A program made the position numbers and the translations under genes. Shown here in pieces: positions 25,799 through 25,937 of a stretch of 25,937 nucleotides of DNA. Under the pieces are notes generated by a model, which was not told the DNA's origin, ran no database searches, and was given only the letters and a program-made list of their open reading frames with translations. The first letter of the stretch is position 1. Every line of letters starts with the position of its first letter. Where the stretch lies: the IMG/VR virus record IMGVR_UViG_3300020465_000085, positions 1 through 25,937 of that record; one strand, given 5' to 3'. The stretch comes from a virus.

Positions 25799-25937
25799 CG
25801 CTTCTTTTTCAGTCTTAACAGAGTAGCGATCAATTGTAAGTTTGACAAAGTCCTCACAGAAATGATCAACCATGCCATCTCTGACTAGTTGAATAGCTTC
25901 TTTCTTGGAGTTGGCTTCGACTTTGTAGTCTCTGTTG
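25787..25937 (-). CDS. DpnD/PcfM-like protein, 5' end outside window
   Basis: The last 49 codons are present; the frame enters from the right edge (first full codon at 25936). The visible part reads YKVEANSKKEAIQLVRDGMV, then a helical acidic segment and TIDRYSVKTEKEAMEN. The Tyr-Lys-Val ... Lys-Glu-Ala pattern matches the N-terminal half of the protein at 25072-25329. The start is missing, so full length cannot be stated. Confidence 0.65.
   Translation of the reverse strand, partial: NRDYKVEANSKKEAIQLVRDGMVDHFCEDFVKLTIDRYSVKTEKEAMEN

Noticed and set aside
1-25937. tRNA, rRNA, CRISPR array, insertion sequence, integrase, terminase or polymerase genes
   Set aside because: Looked for characteristic motifs on both strands and found none; absence is by eye and tRNAs in particular should be confirmed with a dedicated scan.

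Overview
The window looks like part of the genome of a double-stranded DNA phage of marine picocyanobacteria (Synechococcus/Prochlorococcus). The reasons are two tandem high-light-inducible proteins (17852-18156), a phage-style replication gene set, HNH genes, many very short tightly packed genes, modest GC content, and several small protein families that I recall from marine cyanophages (recall only; no database was searched). I see no rRNA, tRNA, CRISPR, integrase, transposase, terminase, capsid, tail or DNA polymerase gene, so the piece is incomplete and its phage family cannot be fixed.

Layout. (1) 93-3784: a membrane and secreted-protein module. It holds three small membrane proteins, three proteins with signal peptides on the + strand, and two antisense proteins, one small membrane protein and one proline-rich protein. 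(2) 3878-5426: an HNH nuclease, a small NblA-like acidic protein, a coiled-coil membrane protein and a shorter paralogue of the 784-1041 protein. (3) 5415-9106: mostly minus strand, with a DUF5664-type protein, two small + genes, a zinc-ribbon protein, a degenerate adenine-methyltransferase-like protein and a ThyX-like protein that has lost its signature residues. (4) 9194-12726: DUF4214 proteins, an acidic Pro-Asp-rich protein, an HNH-like protein, a small barrel-like protein and dCMP deaminase. (5) 12751-13936: three tiny + genes, one - gene, and a non-coding block with five GGTACC sites and a 17-bp palindrome, a candidate replication origin. (6) 13937-22626: replication and regulation. This includes a primase-helicase (AEP + VapE-type ATPase), an XRE-type regulator, the HLIPs, a RecB-like exonuclease, an SSB-like protein and a two-domain DnaN-like sliding clamp, with several unknowns. 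(7) 22714-25937: a minus-strand run of short, translationally coupled unknowns ending with a P-loop polynucleotide-kinase-like protein, interrupted by a + strand mini-cassette (24124-24323) that ends in a strong terminator.

How the parts fit. Primase-helicase, SSB, clamp and exonuclease form a coherent DNA-replication and recombination kit, probably lending processivity to a polymerase encoded elsewhere or by the host. dCMP deaminase, the DUF5664 protein and the ThyX-like protein point to manipulation of nucleotide pools. The HLIPs protect host photosynthesis during infection. Strand switches are frequent, and six of the seven convergent gene junctions overlap tail-to-tail by 4-90 bp. The seventh instead carries a hairpin terminator.

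The best leads are the ThyX homologue with its catalytic motif erased, the short clamp, a nine-base motif (TATCTTGCA) found six times and placed just upstream of several start codons, the GGTACC cluster, and a signal-peptide gene that has no usable start codon where homologues should begin.
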